DNA of 52,058 nt from the NCBI GenBank assembly GCA_003389215.1, contig QQVP01000120.1, forward strand, positions 1 through 52,058, written 5' to 3'. Made by a program: the position numbers and the translations under genes. This DNA comes from Planctomycetota bacterium. GTDB taxonomy: Bacteria; Planctomycetota; Planctomycetia; Pirellulales; UBA7805. Positions 1 through 9,473 of this stretch are shown piece after piece (position 1 is the first letter of the stretch; each line of letters starts with the position of its first letter). Below the pieces are notes generated by a model that had not been told where the DNA came from, searched no databases, and saw only the letters and a program-made list of their open reading frames with translations.

Positions 1-633
1 TCGTCGCTGGTGATGGATCCGACCTACATCCGGCCGCTGCCGCCGAAGCGAACGCTGCTGATCTGGCGACTCCAGGAAGCCCTTTGCTGCGCTTGGGTGT
101 GGGGCATCGCCTGGGTGGTCTGGCGCGGGGTCGTTCCCATCAGCGGGATGCCGGTGCCGGGCGACTTCCTTCCCAAGATCTATCTCCTCTCCGTGGCCAT
201 CTTGATGCTCAATGGGATTCGCACGATGGCGGCCCATCGCTTTGTCTGGTCGCGCGAAGAGGAGCTCTCCTTTGCCGAGCAGATGGTCGACTCGATCAAC
301 CATCCCGACAGCCGGGTGTTCGGTCCGCTGTGGGCCCCGGTCGGCCAGCGGTATCACGCCCTGCATCACCTGTTCCCGTCGCTGCCCTATCACAACCTGG
401 CCACGGCCCATCAACGCCTGATGGAGGGCCTGCCGGGCGACTCCGCCTATCGGCTTACCGTCAGCCCCAGTCTGGTGACGACCCTGCGCGAGCTGTGGTC
501 GAATGCCCGGCGGGTGTCGGCGCAGGCGAAGCGAGCGGCGAGCGAAGCGGCTGCGGGCGTGACCGGCGGATTGACCCAGTCCGGTCCCCCCAAACAGCAC
601 CACGCCGCGCTGCGCCATGGGACGCGCGTCTAG
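1..633 (+). CDS. Fatty acid desaturase family protein, 3' part only
   Basis: The reading frame is open to the left edge, so the N-terminus lies outside the window. The visible 210 codons hold two hydrophobic stretches near the start (WVWGIAWVVW and a segment around IYLLSVAILML). They are followed by a His cluster, RYHALHHLFPSLPYHNL, that fits the last HxxHH box of membrane fatty-acid desaturases, which bind a di-iron centre and insert double bases' equivalent, a C=C bond, into acyl chains. The C-terminal 40 residues are low-complexity and Ala/Lys/Gln-rich and probably cytoplasmic. The convergent GNAT-like gene ends 138 nt further on. A related hydroxylase or carotenoid-ketolase-type membrane enzyme is possible, because the other His boxes cannot be seen. 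Confidence 0.7.
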   Translation, partial: SSLVMDPTYIRPLPPKRTLLIWRLQEALCCAWVWGIAWVVWRGVVPISGMPVPGDFLPKIYLLSVAILMLNGIRTMAAHRFVWSREEELSFAEQMVDSINHPDSRVFGPLWAPVGQRYHALHHLFPSLPYHNLATAHQRLMEGLPGDSAYRLTVSPSLVTTLRELWSNARRVSAQAKRAASEAAAGVTGGLTQSGPPKQHHAALRHGTRV

Positions 634-771
634 ACCGCGTTCCCAGCGACCGCGCACGGATCTCGTCCGAGCCGCCGCTGGCTGCCGGGTGCTCTACGTC
701 TTCCGCTCGCTCTCGAGCGATTCTCATTTCCCTGTCGCGACTCGGCGGGCGACATCGATCTGAAAAGCGCG

Positions 772-1899
772 CTAGCGGCCTTCGAAGTCGTAGAGCCGGT
801 ACGTCTTGCTGAGCAGGGCCCCGCCTTTCTCCAGCCCACGCCGCGAGAGCTTGTTCGACTCGAGCACCCAGGAGAACTCGCACGACGTCAAACCCCAGGC
901 GACGCCCTTCGGTTCCAGGCCTTGCAGCACGACCAGGCCGACGCCCCAGGTTTGATACTCCGGCACCACCGTCGTGGCGATCGCGCGGGCCCGCTTGATC
1001 GCCTTGCGATTCCAGAGCAGCCGCATGAAGCCGAAGGGAAACAGCTTGCCGTCGATGGCCTTGATGCGCGGGTTGTAATCGAGCAGGCACATCACCGCGC
1101 CCACGACCTTGCCGTCGATCTCCGCGACGCAGGTCAGCTCGGGCACCAACAGCATCCGCAAGGCCGCGGCCATGTGCTGCATCTCGGCCGGCGAGAGCGG
1201 CACAAACCCCCAGGTTCCCCCGAGGGCCCGATTGTAGAGTTCGACATAGCGGTCGACCTCTTCGCGGAATCGCGACTTGTCCATCGAGCGAACCTCGATG
1301 TTGAAGCGCTTCTTGGCCTCGTCACCGATGAAGGCCAGCTTCTCGTCGAGCTGTCCGAGCATTTCCAGGTGTCCGTCGTAGGCGAACAGATCCTGGCATT
1401 TCTGAAAACCCGCACCCTCGATCAAGCGGCCGTAGAAGGGCGGATTGTAGGTCATCATGAAGCAGGGCGATTCGTCGAAGCCGTCGATCAACAATCCACA
1501 CTCGTAGTTCAACGAAGGATTGACCGGCCCGCGAACCGTCTCCATACCGCGCTCGCGAAGCCAGGTGCGGGCCGCGGCGAACAGTCCGTCCGCGACCGCC
1601 TGATCGTCGATCGACTCGAAGAAGCCGAAGAAGCCTCGCTGCTCCTGGTGGCGCTCGTTGTGTCCGTGGTTGACGATCGCGGCCACGCGACCCACCGTCT
1701 CGCAGCCGCGGACGGCGATGAACGCCTGGACTTCGTTACGCTCGTAGAAGGGATGCTTCTTGAAGCCCACCAGCTCCTTCTGGTTCGTCCGCAACGGCGG
1801 AATCCAGAGGGGGTCGTCGCGGTAGAGCTGCCACGGCAGGTCGAGAAACTGCTTTTGCTGAGCCCGGGTGGAAACAGGCTGAATCTCGACTTCGGCCAT
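772..1899 (-). CDS. GNAT-like acyltransferase domain protein
   Basis: This is a 375-aa soluble protein. I start it at Met in MAEVEIQPVSTRAQQ. A longer in-frame start at 1944 would add 15 Pro/Arg-rich residues that look untranslated. The N-terminal part contains a typical opening, FLDLPWQLYRDDPLWIPPL. The middle (FIAVRGCETVGRVAAIVNHGHN) and the C-terminal third (CVAEIDGKVVGAVMCLLDYN) resemble GNAT beta-strands 2-4, where the substrate is scored against acetyl-CoA. A classical R/QxxGxG/A pyrophosphate loop is not obvious. I therefore infer the fold from the overall pattern and leave the substrate open. No enzymatic partner sits next to it, and it is divergent from the epimerase at 2113. Confidence 0.65.
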   Translation of the reverse strand: MAEVEIQPVSTRAQQKQFLDLPWQLYRDDPLWIPPLRTNQKELVGFKKHPFYERNEVQAFIAVRGCETVGRVAAIVNHGHNERHQEQRGFFGFFESIDDQAVADGLFAAARTWLRERGMETVRGPVNPSLNYECGLLIDGFDESPCFMMTYNPPFYGRLIEGAGFQKCQDLFAYDGHLEMLGQLDEKLAFIGDEAKKRFNIEVRSMDKSRFREEVDRYVELYNRALGGTWGFVPLSPAEMQHMAAALRMLLVPELTCVAEIDGKVVGAVMCLLDYNPRIKAIDGKLFPFGFMRLLWNRKAIKRARAIATTVVPEYQTWGVGLVVLQGLEPKGVAWGLTSCEFSWVLESNKLSRRGLEKGGALLSKTYRLYDFEGR

Positions 1900-2112
1900 C
1901 CGGTTCTGCTGCGGAGAAGGGGTCGGGCGATGGGGGCGTGTCAACGATCGAGCCAGTCTAGCGATGGCGGCGCCGGGCGGTCAACCTGCCGGCCGTACAG
2001 CCCGGCGTGGATATGGTCTGCCGCCTTGGCTCGATCTATAGTGGAAAACAGTGCCTACAACCCACATCGAGTCCGCTGTGTGCGGACCGCGGTTAGCCGT
2101 TTTGATCCTGTC

Positions 2113-3129
2113 ATGTCGAGAGTTGTCGTTACCGGGGCCACTGGCTTCATCGGGCAACACCTGGTCGAACACCTGCTCGAGCGCGGCGACCAGGTGACCT
2201 GCCTGGTGCGAAGATCTTCGCCGTGGGATCGGCGTCGATCCCCGCAGCTGCGCGTTTGTCACGGCGATCTCGCCGACCGCGATTCGCTGCGGGCCGCCGT
2301 CGCCGACGCCGAGATCGTCTATCACCTGGCGGCGCTCGTCCGGGCTCTCGATTACGAAACCATGCTCGACACGAATGCCGGCGGGACGCGCAACCTGGCC
2401 AGCGTCTGTGCCGAGATGTCGCGTCCGCCAACGCTGTTGCTCGTCTCCTCGCTGGCTGCGGCGGGTCCCACGACCAATGGACGCGCGGTCGACGAGCAGG
2501 ATCCCGCCCGTCCGGTCTCCAACTATGGGCGCAGCAAGCGGGCCGCCGAACTCGCCGCCGCCGCGTTTGCCGATCGACTGCCCGTCACGATTGTTCGACC
2601 GCCGATCGTATTCGGACCCGGCGACCGCGATCTGTGGCAGATGTTTCGTTCGATAAGTCGCACTCACGTGCACCCCGTCGCCGGCTATCGGCGGTCACGC
2701 TTCTCGCTAATCGACGTCCGCGATTTGGTCGCCGCCCTGGTCGTCGCCGCGGAGCGCGGCACGCGTGTCGGCCCGGACGACGATCTCCGGGACGCCTTCG
2801 CGAGCGGCTGCTACTACTTCGCCCAACAGGAACGGCCGACCTATGAGGAGCTGGGACGACGCGTGGCGGCCGCCATGGACTGTCGCGTCCTGCCAATTGT
2901 CGTTCCGGCGGCGCTGGCCTGGAGTTTGGCGAGCGCGAGCGATCTGGCGGGACGATTGCGCGGCCAGGCGAGCCTGGTCAATTTCGACAAACTACGCGAG
3001 GCAACCGCCGGCGGCTGGACCTGTTCGACGGCACGAGCCGAGCGTGAGCTCGGTTTCGAACCGCCAAACGGACTCGATCAGCGCTTGCGCGAGACGGCGC
3101 AGTGGTATCGTCAGGCTGGCTGGCTCTGA
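2113..3129 (+). CDS. NAD-dependent epimerase/dehydratase, first of a tandem pair
   Basis: A 338-aa extended short-chain dehydrogenase. It opens with the dinucleotide-binding motif VTGATGFIGQHLVEHLL (GxxGxxG). An acidic segment CHGDLADRDSL follows where NAD ribose or the adenine is contacted. A Ser in LLLVSSLAAAG and the YxxxK-type motif NYGRSKRAAE supply the catalytic residues. IVRPPIVFGPGDRD is the usual extended-SDR segment after the active site. The ATG at 2113 starts exactly at the nucleotide-binding strand, so the large upstream extension of the frame is not coding. Members act on nucleotide sugars, sterols or hopanoid-type lipids, and the substrate cannot be read here. A paralogue begins 114 nt downstream on the same strand. 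Confidence 0.88.
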   Translation: MSRVVVTGATGFIGQHLVEHLLERGDQVTCLVRRSSPWDRRRSPQLRVCHGDLADRDSLRAAVADAEIVYHLAALVRALDYETMLDTNAGGTRNLASVCAEMSRPPTLLLVSSLAAAGPTTNGRAVDEQDPARPVSNYGRSKRAAELAAAAFADRLPVTIVRPPIVFGPGDRDLWQMFRSISRTHVHPVAGYRRSRFSLIDVRDLVAALVVAAERGTRVGPDDDLRDAFASGCYYFAQQERPTYEELGRRVAAAMDCRVLPIVVPAALAWSLASASDLAGRLRGQASLVNFDKLREATAGGWTCSTARAERELGFEPPNGLDQRLRETAQWYRQAGWL

Positions 3130-3243
3130 GACTTGCTGCCGTGTGTGCGAACTCGCCCGTTCGCCGTCGCGGCGGAATGTGCGTATATTGTCGGGGCTCG
3201 CCCGTCGCGCCCCGCACACGCACCCCCACGGAAGGCTCCCTTC

Positions 3244-4239
3244 ATGCTCACACTCGTTACCGGTGCCACGGGGCTGGTGGGCAACAACGTCGTGCGGCGG
3301 CTGCTCGATCAGGGTCAAGCCGTTCGTGTGCTGGTGCGTGCCAGCGCGGCGGAGCGGCCCCTGGAGGGACTGGCGGTCGAGCGAGTGTTCGGGGACATCT
3401 GCGACCCGGCGAGCGTCTGCGCGGCGATGGCCGACGTCGAGCGGGTCGTCCATTCCGCGGGGGACGTGCGCATCGGTTGGACCGGTCTCGAGCGGATGCG
3501 TCGCGTGAACGTCGACGGCACGCGTCACGTGGCCCGCGCCGCGCGAGAGGCGGGGGCCCGACTGGTCCATGTCTCGACGGCCGACGCGGCGGGCATCGGT
3601 TCCTACGACACGCCGGCTGACGAGGAGACGTCGCGCCGCGGCGACGTGCTGACGCCTTATGTCGTGACCAAACGCGAGGCGGAACAGGCGATTCACGAGG
3701 AGATCGACCGGGGTCTGTGGGCGGCGATCGTCAATCCGGCCTTTATGCTCGGTCCGTGGGATTGGAAACCATCGTCCGGCCAGATGCTCGTCGAGGTCGG
3801 TCGGGGCCGCGGCACCTTTGCCCCGCGGGGCGACTTCAGCGTCGTTGACGTCCGCGACGTCGCCGCGGCAATCCTCGCGGCCTTCGACCGCGGCGAGTCG
3901 GGTCGTCGCTATTTGCTCTCGGGCGAGAACATGTCGTATCTGGACGCCTGGCGGCAGTTCGCCGAAGTGGCCGGGGCGCGACGTCCGCTGACGGCTATCG
4001 GACCCGTGATTTCCTGGCTCGCCGGACGCGGAGGCGATTTGGCGGCGCGGATCACGGGGAGCGAGTCGAACGTGAACTCCGGCGCGCTGGCCATGGCGGC
4101 CCTGCCCAAGATCTACAGCTGTGCCCGGGCCGAGCAGGAACTCGGCTTCCGCCGTCGCCCGCTCGACGAGACGATTCGCGACGCGTGGAACTGGTTCCGC
4201 GAGTATGGCTACGTCAAAGGGGCCGCGAGCGGCAACTGA
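3244..4239 (+). CDS. NAD-dependent epimerase/dehydratase, second of a tandem pair
   Basis: A 331-aa extended SDR starting at ATG 3244 directly on the nucleotide-binding strand (MLTLVTGATGLVGNNVV). Other family marks are the acidic GDICDPASV segment, HVSTADAAGIG with the catalytic Ser/Thr region, and YVVTKREAE as the YxxxK motif. It shares layout and motif spacing with the gene upstream, which suggests an old duplication with clear divergence. Both may act in one pathway, such as lipid or sugar modification, but no pathway-specific neighbour confirms this. It ends 76 nt before the convergent SDR gene. That gap holds a 17-nt tandem repeat. Confidence 0.88.
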   Translation: MLTLVTGATGLVGNNVVRRLLDQGQAVRVLVRASAAERPLEGLAVERVFGDICDPASVCAAMADVERVVHSAGDVRIGWTGLERMRRVNVDGTRHVARAAREAGARLVHVSTADAAGIGSYDTPADEETSRRGDVLTPYVVTKREAEQAIHEEIDRGLWAAIVNPAFMLGPWDWKPSSGQMLVEVGRGRGTFAPRGDFSVVDVRDVAAAILAAFDRGESGRRYLLSGENMSYLDAWRQFAEVAGARRPLTAIGPVISWLAGRGGDLAARITGSESNVNSGALAMAALPKIYSCARAEQELGFRRRPLDETIRDAWNWFREYGYVKGAASGN

Positions 4240-4259
4240 TCGCCGCTTGTCGCGCGACG

Positions 4260-4310
4260 CCCAGTCGCTCCCAACACCCAGTCGCCCCCAACACCCAGTC
4301 GCCCCCAACG
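4260..4310. repeat. Tandem repeat, 17 nt x 3
   Basis: Three head-to-tail units of cccagtcgcccccaaca fill most of the gap between two convergent genes. The first unit has one C-to-T difference and the last ends in g instead of a. It is non-coding. Confidence 0.9.
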
Positions 4311-4315
4311 CGACT

Positions 4316-5098
4316 TCACTTCGCCGCCATCCGCAGCGCCCCGTCGAGCCGCAGCACGCAGCCGTTGAGCATGCGGTTCTCGAAGATGTGCGCCACCAGG
4401 GCGGCGAATTCCTCGGGCTGTCCCAACCGAGGCGGGAAGGGAACCTGGGCCTCGAGCGACGTGCGATAGTCGTCCGGAAGCTCGCCCATCATCGGCGTGG
4501 CAAACACGCCGGGGGCAATCGCCGCCACGCGAACGCCGAGTTTTCCCAACTCGCGGGCCGCGGGCAGGGCCATGCTGGCGACGCCCCCTTTCGAAGCGGC
4601 GTAGGCGGCCTGGCCGAGTTGTCCGTCGAAGGCCGCCACGCTGCTGGTCATCACCACGACACCCCGCTCGCCGTCGGCGGCACTCGCTTCGCCGCGGGCC
4701 ATGGCCGCCGCCGCCAGTCGAAGCGCGTTGAAGGTGCCAACCAGATTTACTTCGACGACACGGCGATAGAGTTTCAGATCGTGCGGACCGTCGCGCCCGA
4801 CAATCCGCGCGGCACCCAAGATGCCTGCGCAGAGGGCCGCCCCGTCGAGCCCGCCGTGTTGCGCGACGGCCACGTCGACGGCCGCCTTCAGGCTGGCCTC
4901 GTCGGTGACGTCGGTGTGCTGGAACAGTGCGCGACCGGGGCCGTCACCGGACAGTTCGGCGACCAGCTCGGCACCGGCCGCCTCGTTCACGTCGGCCACC
5001 AGGACGGAACCCCCCTCGGCGACCAGGCGCCGGGTGGTGGCAGCTCCGAGGCCCGAGGCCCCTCCGGTCACGAGAAAACTCTTGCCGGAAATCTCCAT
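4316..5098 (-). CDS. SDR-family dehydrogenase, 3-hydroxyacyl-CoA dehydrogenase type
   Basis: A 260-aa classical SDR. The start at 5098 ([18 protein letters not shown]) puts the TGxxxGxG cofactor motif at residues 11-18. The catalytic Ser and YxxxK are seen in [20 protein letters not shown] followed by AASKGG. The segment [11 protein letters not shown] after the active site, together with [10 protein letters not shown], closely resembles HSD17B10/type-2 3-hydroxyacyl-CoA dehydrogenases. Those oxidise 3-hydroxyacyl-CoA or 2-methyl-3-hydroxybutyryl-CoA with NAD in beta-oxidation and isoleucine breakdown. The exact substrate is inference. An upstream extension of the frame to 5170 runs through a 19-nt tandem repeat and is not counted. 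Confidence 0.88.
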   Translation of the reverse strand: MEISGKSFLVTGGASGLGAATTRRLVAEGGSVLVADVNEAAGAELVAELSGDGPGRALFQHTDVTDEASLKAAVDVAVAQHGGLDGAALCAGILGAARIVGRDGPHDLKLYRRVVEVNLVGTFNALRLAAAAMARGEASAADGERGVVVMTSSVAAFDGQLGQAAYAASKGGVASMALPAARELGKLGVRVAAIAPGVFATPMMGELPDDYRTSLEAQVPFPPRLGQPEEFAALVAHIFENRMLNGCVLRLDGALRMAAK

Positions 5099-5135
5099 AC
5101 TGCACCTCGGCTGCTGCGGCCCTGGTCGTGAGGGT

Positions 5136-5173
5136 GGCCTGTCGTGAACACGTCGGCCTGTCGTGAACACCTC
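5136..5173. repeat. Tandem repeat, 19 nt x 2
   Basis: Two adjacent units of ggcctgtcgtgaacacgtc (the second ends in cctc) lie 37 nt upstream of the SDR start, in the divergent promoter region shared with the DUF1080 gene. Confidence 0.85.
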
Positions 5174-5326
5174 GCCTCAATCGTACCAGTTAGGCCGCCT
5201 CGCCGCAGGCACGCTTTGCAGCGCCGGCGGCCAGAGGTTATCGTGCCACCAGCGAATGCTCCAGTCGCGAGCGCGTGCTCCGGTGGAGCCACGCCCGCGA
5301 TACCCTCACCTTCGAGACCCCTTCCG

Positions 5327-6076
5327 ATGCTCCGATCGAAACTATTGTGCCTGGCCCGTCCGCGTAACGGGGTCCTGCTGTTGGTGCTCACCGTGGCCAC
5401 GATTGCCGTCGGAGTCACGGCCGTGGCACAGCTCGAGTATCAAAGCGGCATCGACTGGCCGATGCCGAAGGTCGTCGAGCCGGGCGAGGGAACCGCCCCG
5501 CCGGCCGATGCCATCGTGCTGTTCGACGGGACCGACATGTCGGCCTGGGAAGGGGGCGACTGGCCGGTCGAAGACGGCTACTTCACGCCGCGCTCGGGAC
5601 ATCTCTCCACGTGTCGCGGCTTCGGCAGTTGTCAGCTGCACCTGGAATGGGCCACCCCCGCGAAGGTCAACGGCCAGGGCCAGCGTCGCGGCAATAGCGG
5701 GGTGAAGCTGATGAGTCGCTACGAGGTGCAGATTCTCGACTCGTACGAAAACGAAACCTATCCCGACGGCCAGGCCGGGGCGATCTACAAGCAGCGGCCC
5801 CCGCTGGTCAATGTCTGTCGACCGCCCGGCGCGTGGCAGTCGTACGACATCATCTTCCACGCCCCCGAGTTTGACGCGGCGGGCAAGCTCACCAAGCCGG
5901 CCACGCTCACAGTGCTGCATAATGGCGTCGTGATTCAAGATCACTTCGAGTTGCAGGGCGAGACCGCCTGGCTGCACGCCCCCGCCTACACGGCCCACGG
6001 CGAGAAGGAGCCGCTGCTGTTGCAGAACCACGGCAACGCAGTCCGCTTTCGCAACATTTGGATCCGAGAGCTGTAG
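5327..6076 (+). CDS. DUF1080 protein (3-keto-disaccharide hydrolase domain), exported
   Basis: A 249-aa protein with an N-terminal membrane or signal segment ([20 protein letters not shown], residues 14-33). One DUF1080 domain follows. The family opening [20 protein letters not shown] and the middle [20 protein letters not shown] are clear, as is the C-terminal [23 protein letters not shown]1080 is a concanavalin-like beta-sandwich found in large numbers in planctomycetes and assigned to hydrolysis of 3-keto-glycosides. Here it would act outside the cytoplasm on sugars. The start at ATG 5327 gives a sensible signal, and the frame upstream lacks a signal-like start. Confidence 0.9.
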   Translation: MLRSKLLCLARPRNGVLLLVLTVATIAVGVTAVAQLEYQSGIDWPMPKVVEPGEGTAPPADAIVLFDGTDMSAWEGGDWPVEDGYFTPRSGHLSTCRGFGSCQLHLEWATPAKVNGQGQRRGNSGVKLMSRYEVQILDSYENETYPDGQAGAIYKQRPPLVNVCRPPGAWQSYDIIFHAPEFDAAGKLTKPATLTVLHNGVVIQDHFELQGETAWLHAPAYTAHGEKEPLLLQNHGNAVRFRNIWIREL

Positions 6077-6085
6077 AGGGTCGCG

Positions 6086-6961
6086 TCAGACTTCTTGCAG
6101 CAGCGGAAAGAACTGCCCGCCCAGCTTGTCGCCGGCCGCGATCACCGGCACGCCCTCGAGGAGCGGCTCGTCGGTCGCCGACCGCACCCCATCGCGGAAC
6201 ATGTTCACGACGGTCGCGCGGCGCCGCCGTTCGGTCACGTTCTCCTGCGAGCCGTGAATCATCAGCGGATGATGAAAGGTCGCGTAGCCTTGCTGCAGCT
6301 CGATATCGACGGGGGCCTCGAAGGCCGCGACCTGCTCCTCGGTCAGCACTTCGCAAATCGCGTCCATGTCGCCGGCCAAACCCGTGATCGGCAGCAAGTC
6401 CCAGCGATGCGAGCCGGGCAGGTACCGCACACAGCCGTTCGATCGGTCGGCGTCGTCCAATCCCACCCAACAGGTCAGGTGGGCCAGCGGTTCGGTGCGG
6501 GTCCAGTAAGAGTAATCCTGATGCCAGGCCACCACGCCGCCGTGCCGGGCCGGCTTGCAGAATAGCTGGTCGTGCCAGAAACGGACCGACCCGCCGAGCA
6601 ACTGACTCGCCGGCACGGTGATCGCCGGGTGAAAGATCAAATCGTGAAAGCCGGGCGTGACCCGCCAGGCCCCCAGGGCGTGAAACAACACCCGCGACGG
6701 GTCGACCGACTCGTTGCTGTGATACTCGTGAAACAGGTGGTGGCCCGGATGTTCCGGATCGATCAGTCCCGCGAGTTCCTCGCGCAGCAGTTCGATCTGT
6801 TCGTCCGTAAGGACGCGAATTCCGGCCACGTAGCCGTACTCTTCGTAATGGGCGACCTGGTCGTCGGTCAGGCGAAACGATTCCAATTCCTCGCCGCTCG
6901 GCGCGGTGAAGAGAGCTCCCAGGGGCTCGTGCACGGTCGACAAATCGCGTACGTCCGTCAT
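6086..6961 (-). CDS. Phytanoyl-CoA dioxygenase (PhyH) family protein
   Basis: A 291-aa Fe(II)/2-oxoglutarate-dependent oxygenase. The 2-His-1-Asp metal triad is readable: H147 and D149 in [11 protein letters not shown], and H236 in [12 protein letters not shown]. An Arg-rich stretch ([11 protein letters not shown]) follows, where 2-oxoglutarate is bound. LPGSHRWD is a common family motif. The start at 6961 ([13 protein letters not shown]) follows a GGAGAA ribosome site. The longer frame to 7234 is upstream leader. Such enzymes are abundant in planctomycetes and hydroxylate small molecules or lipids, but the substrate here is unknown. The gene is convergent with one DUF1080 gene and divergent from the other. 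Confidence 0.9.
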   Translation of the reverse strand: MTDVRDLSTVHEPLGALFTAPSGEELESFRLTDDQVAHYEEYGYVAGIRVLTDEQIELLREELAGLIDPEHPGHHLFHEYHSNESVDPSRVLFHALGAWRVTPGFHDLIFHPAITVPASQLLGGSVRFWHDQLFCKPARHGGVVAWHQDYSYWTRTEPLAHLTCWVGLDDADRSNGCVRYLPGSHRWDLLPITGLAGDMDAICEVLTEEQVAAFEAPVDIELQQGYATFHHPLMIHGSQENVTERRRRATVVNMFRDGVRSATDEPLLEGVPVIAAGDKLGGQFFPLLQEV

Positions 6962-7160
6962 GGTGGCGATTCTCCAAGATGTCCGATGTGGAGAATGTGT
7001 TGTTGGTCTGGTGCCGCTAGCAAAACGTGGGTGGGCCACGGGGCCGCTGGCGGCCGTTCGACCCGCGCCCGCTCCTCGTTTATACTGCTGGGTCCTGCCG
7101 CCGTCGACCGTGGCAAGGGTCGACCTTCGGAACTGCCGACTCACTCCGCGAGGAACCTCG

Positions 7161-8045
7161 ATGAAGATTCGCCGTCCACTCCGTGCGTTGGTCTCTTTGC
7201 TGCTCGTCGCCTCCGTGACTTCATTGTTGATCACCTCGGTGACTTTGGCCGCGGTGGCCCTGGCCGATCATCACGAGCACGCCGCACCGGCGGGCGAGAA
7301 GACGGCCGACGGCTTCACACGGATCTTTAACGGCAAGAATCTCGACGGCTGGTACACCTTTCTCCAACAACACGGCCACGACAAGGATCCCGACAAGATC
7401 ATCACGATCACCGACGAGGGCTACATCCACCTCTACAAGCACGCCACCGACGGCGATCGCGTCGTGATGGGCTATATCGGCACCAACGAAGAGTACAGCC
7501 ATTACCACTTCCGCGTGCAGTACAAGTGGCTCGACAAGAAGTTCGCGCCCCGCCACAAGTTGCTCCGCGATGCCGGCATTTACTATCACAAGGTCGGTCG
7601 CGACTTCGTCTGGCCGCGGGCCATGCAATACCAGGTCGAGCGGACGAACATCGGCGACATCGTCACGGTCGGCCACCTGCGCTACGAGACCTGGGTCGAC
7701 CCGGAGACGAAGGACGAAAAGAAGCCGACTTTCATGCTGCGGGAGGACGGCGGCGTCGAAAAGACCTGGGGTCACAAGGCGGGCATCACCCATCTGGCTC
7801 ATCGCGGTCAGTGGGAAGTCGACGGTTGGAACCAGATTGATCTGATCGTCCGCGGCGATCGAGCCGAACACTGGCTCAACGGCCGACTGGTCGCCAAGTG
7901 CAAGAACATGCGTCAGCCGAAGACCGCCGACACCAACGGCGAGTACGAGCCGCTCACCAAAGGCAAGATTCTGTTGGAAATCGAGGCGGCCGAAATGTAC
8001 TTCCGCAACGTCGAAATCAAGCTGCTCGATGAGGGCGACGAGTAG
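7161..8045 (+). CDS. DUF1080 protein (3-keto-disaccharide hydrolase domain), exported
   Basis: A 294-aa protein. Its signal peptide ([20 protein letters not shown], then a hydrophobic run to about residue 35) is followed by the DUF1080 domain. [19 protein letters not shown] is the family's opening, then [20 protein letters not shown], and [20 protein letters not shown] near the end. It differs clearly in sequence from the DUF1080 protein at 5327, so the two are not a recent duplication. It probably acts on carbohydrate outside the cytoplasmic membrane. AGGAA lies ahead of the ATG. The next gene starts only 20 nt downstream on the same strand, so they are likely cotranscribed. Confidence 0.9.
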   Translation: MKIRRPLRALVSLLLVASVTSLLITSVTLAAVALADHHEHAAPAGEKTADGFTRIFNGKNLDGWYTFLQQHGHDKDPDKIITITDEGYIHLYKHATDGDRVVMGYIGTNEEYSHYHFRVQYKWLDKKFAPRHKLLRDAGIYYHKVGRDFVWPRAMQYQVERTNIGDIVTVGHLRYETWVDPETKDEKKPTFMLREDGGVEKTWGHKAGITHLAHRGQWEVDGWNQIDLIVRGDRAEHWLNGRLVAKCKNMRQPKTADTNGEYEPLTKGKILLEIEAAEMYFRNVEIKLLDEGDE

Positions 8046-8065
8046 GGCAGAGGGCGCTCGACCTC

Positions 8066-8929
8066 ATGAAGATTCCCCGCCACTGGGCACGCGGCGTCTA
8101 TCGTTACACCGAGTCGGACGGGCGCGAGGCCGAGTTCGGCTGCTGGGGCTGGTCGAACCGCAACCTGGAAGAGGCCGCCGAGCGGGGTCGCCAGCGGGCC
8201 GAGCAGGTGATGACCCGCGTGCTGCGGGGCGACCTGCCCGACAGGTATCTCTACAGCGACCGACCCTTGCGCGAGGAGATTCTGGAAGAATTCACGAGTC
8301 GCGACGGAGAGCCGCAGGCGGTCATCACGCGCAACGCCTACGGTTGCCACGTCTTGAATACGGCGCAGATCGCCTTCATTGACGTCGACAAACCCCGCCG
8401 CGGCTGGTGGAGCCTCTTCGGCGGGCTGCTCGGCGCATTGACAGGCCGACGCACCTCGAACTGGGAAGCGGGCGGAGCCGAGCGTTCGCTGACCCTGAGG
8501 AATCTCCTGGACCGCGAGAAGCTCGGCGGCGTGCGGATCTATGCCACCAAGGCGGGCGAACGCTATCTGCTGACCGGCACGACGCTCGATCCCGCCGCGC
8601 GTCAGACGCACGCCTGGATGGAAGAACTCGGCTCCGACGCGCTCTATCGCAAGCTCTGCCAGGTGCAGGAGTGCTTTCGTGCCCGGCTGACTCCCAAGCC
8701 GTGGCGGTGCGGCATCCGGCCGCTGACAATTCGCTTTCCCTGGCGGAGCGAACAGGAGCAGGCCGAGCACCGCCGCTGGGAAACCGCCTATCTGAAACGA
8801 GCCGAGGGTTTTGCCACCTGCCGACTGGTGAATTCCTGGGGCGACGAATCGATGTCGGAGGAGATCCGCCCGATCGTCGAGCTGCACGACACGCTCACCA
8901 AGGCGAAGTCGGATCTGCCGCTAGCATGA
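8066..8929 (+). CDS. Conserved hypothetical protein, likely cotranscribed with DUF1080 gene
   Basis: A 287-aa protein of unknown function. The N-terminal half (residues 1-100) is charged and soluble in character: KIPRHWARGVYRYT, GCWGWSNRNLEEAAERG, an Arg/Glu-rich helix. One short Trp/Gly-rich hydrophobic patch (RGWWSLFGGLLGALTG, about 112-127) might touch a membrane. The C-terminal half holds YRKLCQVQECFRARLTPKPW and ends in FATCRLVNSWGDES. I see no catalytic motif that I can name. The 20-nt spacing after the DUF1080 gene and strong codon-position GC bias support it as a real gene. Confidence 0.75.
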   Translation: MKIPRHWARGVYRYTESDGREAEFGCWGWSNRNLEEAAERGRQRAEQVMTRVLRGDLPDRYLYSDRPLREEILEEFTSRDGEPQAVITRNAYGCHVLNTAQIAFIDVDKPRRGWWSLFGGLLGALTGRRTSNWEAGGAERSLTLRNLLDREKLGGVRIYATKAGERYLLTGTTLDPAARQTHAWMEELGSDALYRKLCQVQECFRARLTPKPWRCGIRPLTIRFPWRSEQEQAEHRRWETAYLKRAEGFATCRLVNSWGDESMSEEIRPIVELHDTLTKAKSDLPLA

Positions 8930-9473
8930 CGTGCCGTCGCGTGCGCGCCGTGCGAAGGCGACCCGGCATGGCACGTGTGCCATGCGGACACACCCCGCGT
9001 GATTGCCAATCGCCAAACTCGCTGAGCAGTTGCGCATCTTTAGCTGCCGCTACTTGCATGCTAGCGCCGTTTCAATTCGCTACTTCTCCTAACCGGCTCG
9101 ACACTGAAAACGATCAACGCGGCGGTGTGCACTTTCCGAAGCGTTGGTGTCACGACTTAGAGCGCGTTTAGTTTATCTCTAGCGTCTTGGCTAGCTGCGG
9201 CTGTGCTTGGCGACGTCGACCTGCATCGATGAATCTACCAATTCGTCTGCTTCGGTCTGGTGGCCAAACTTGTCTCGCCGGCGCCAACGACGCGACACCT
9301 ATCCTAAACTCGCTCTAGCCACGGCATTCGCCGTGTTCCGATCCGCATCGCTCCGGCAAGAACGCCAGCGGAAAAAGCATTCCGCCGATGCCTCGGTCGC
9401 CCATCTCGGGAAGAACCCTTTCCCGCCACAGGTCGCACTTCAGTCACTCAGAGCCCAGGGACGGACTCCAACA
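8930..9473. other. Gene-free stretch with one short perfect palindrome
   Basis: 544 nt without a credible gene. At 8966-8985 lies an inverted repeat with arms gcatggcac and gtgccatgc around a 2-nt loop, about 40 nt after the previous stop codon. It has no T-run, so it is not a clear intrinsic terminator. The rest (about 9000-9470) has lower GC and probably holds the promoter of the barrel gene at 9474, but I cannot name -35/-10 boxes with confidence. Confidence 0.6.

Noticed and set aside
922..2112. Long plus-strand open frame joined to the epimerase
   Set aside because: It is antisense to the GNAT-like gene. Its composition is His/Arg/Gln-rich shadow sequence, and the epimerase domain starts exactly at ATG 2113.
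8966..8985. Intrinsic terminator after the hypothetical gene at 8066
   Set aside because: The hairpin is good, but no T-run follows on either strand, so it is left as a bare palindrome.
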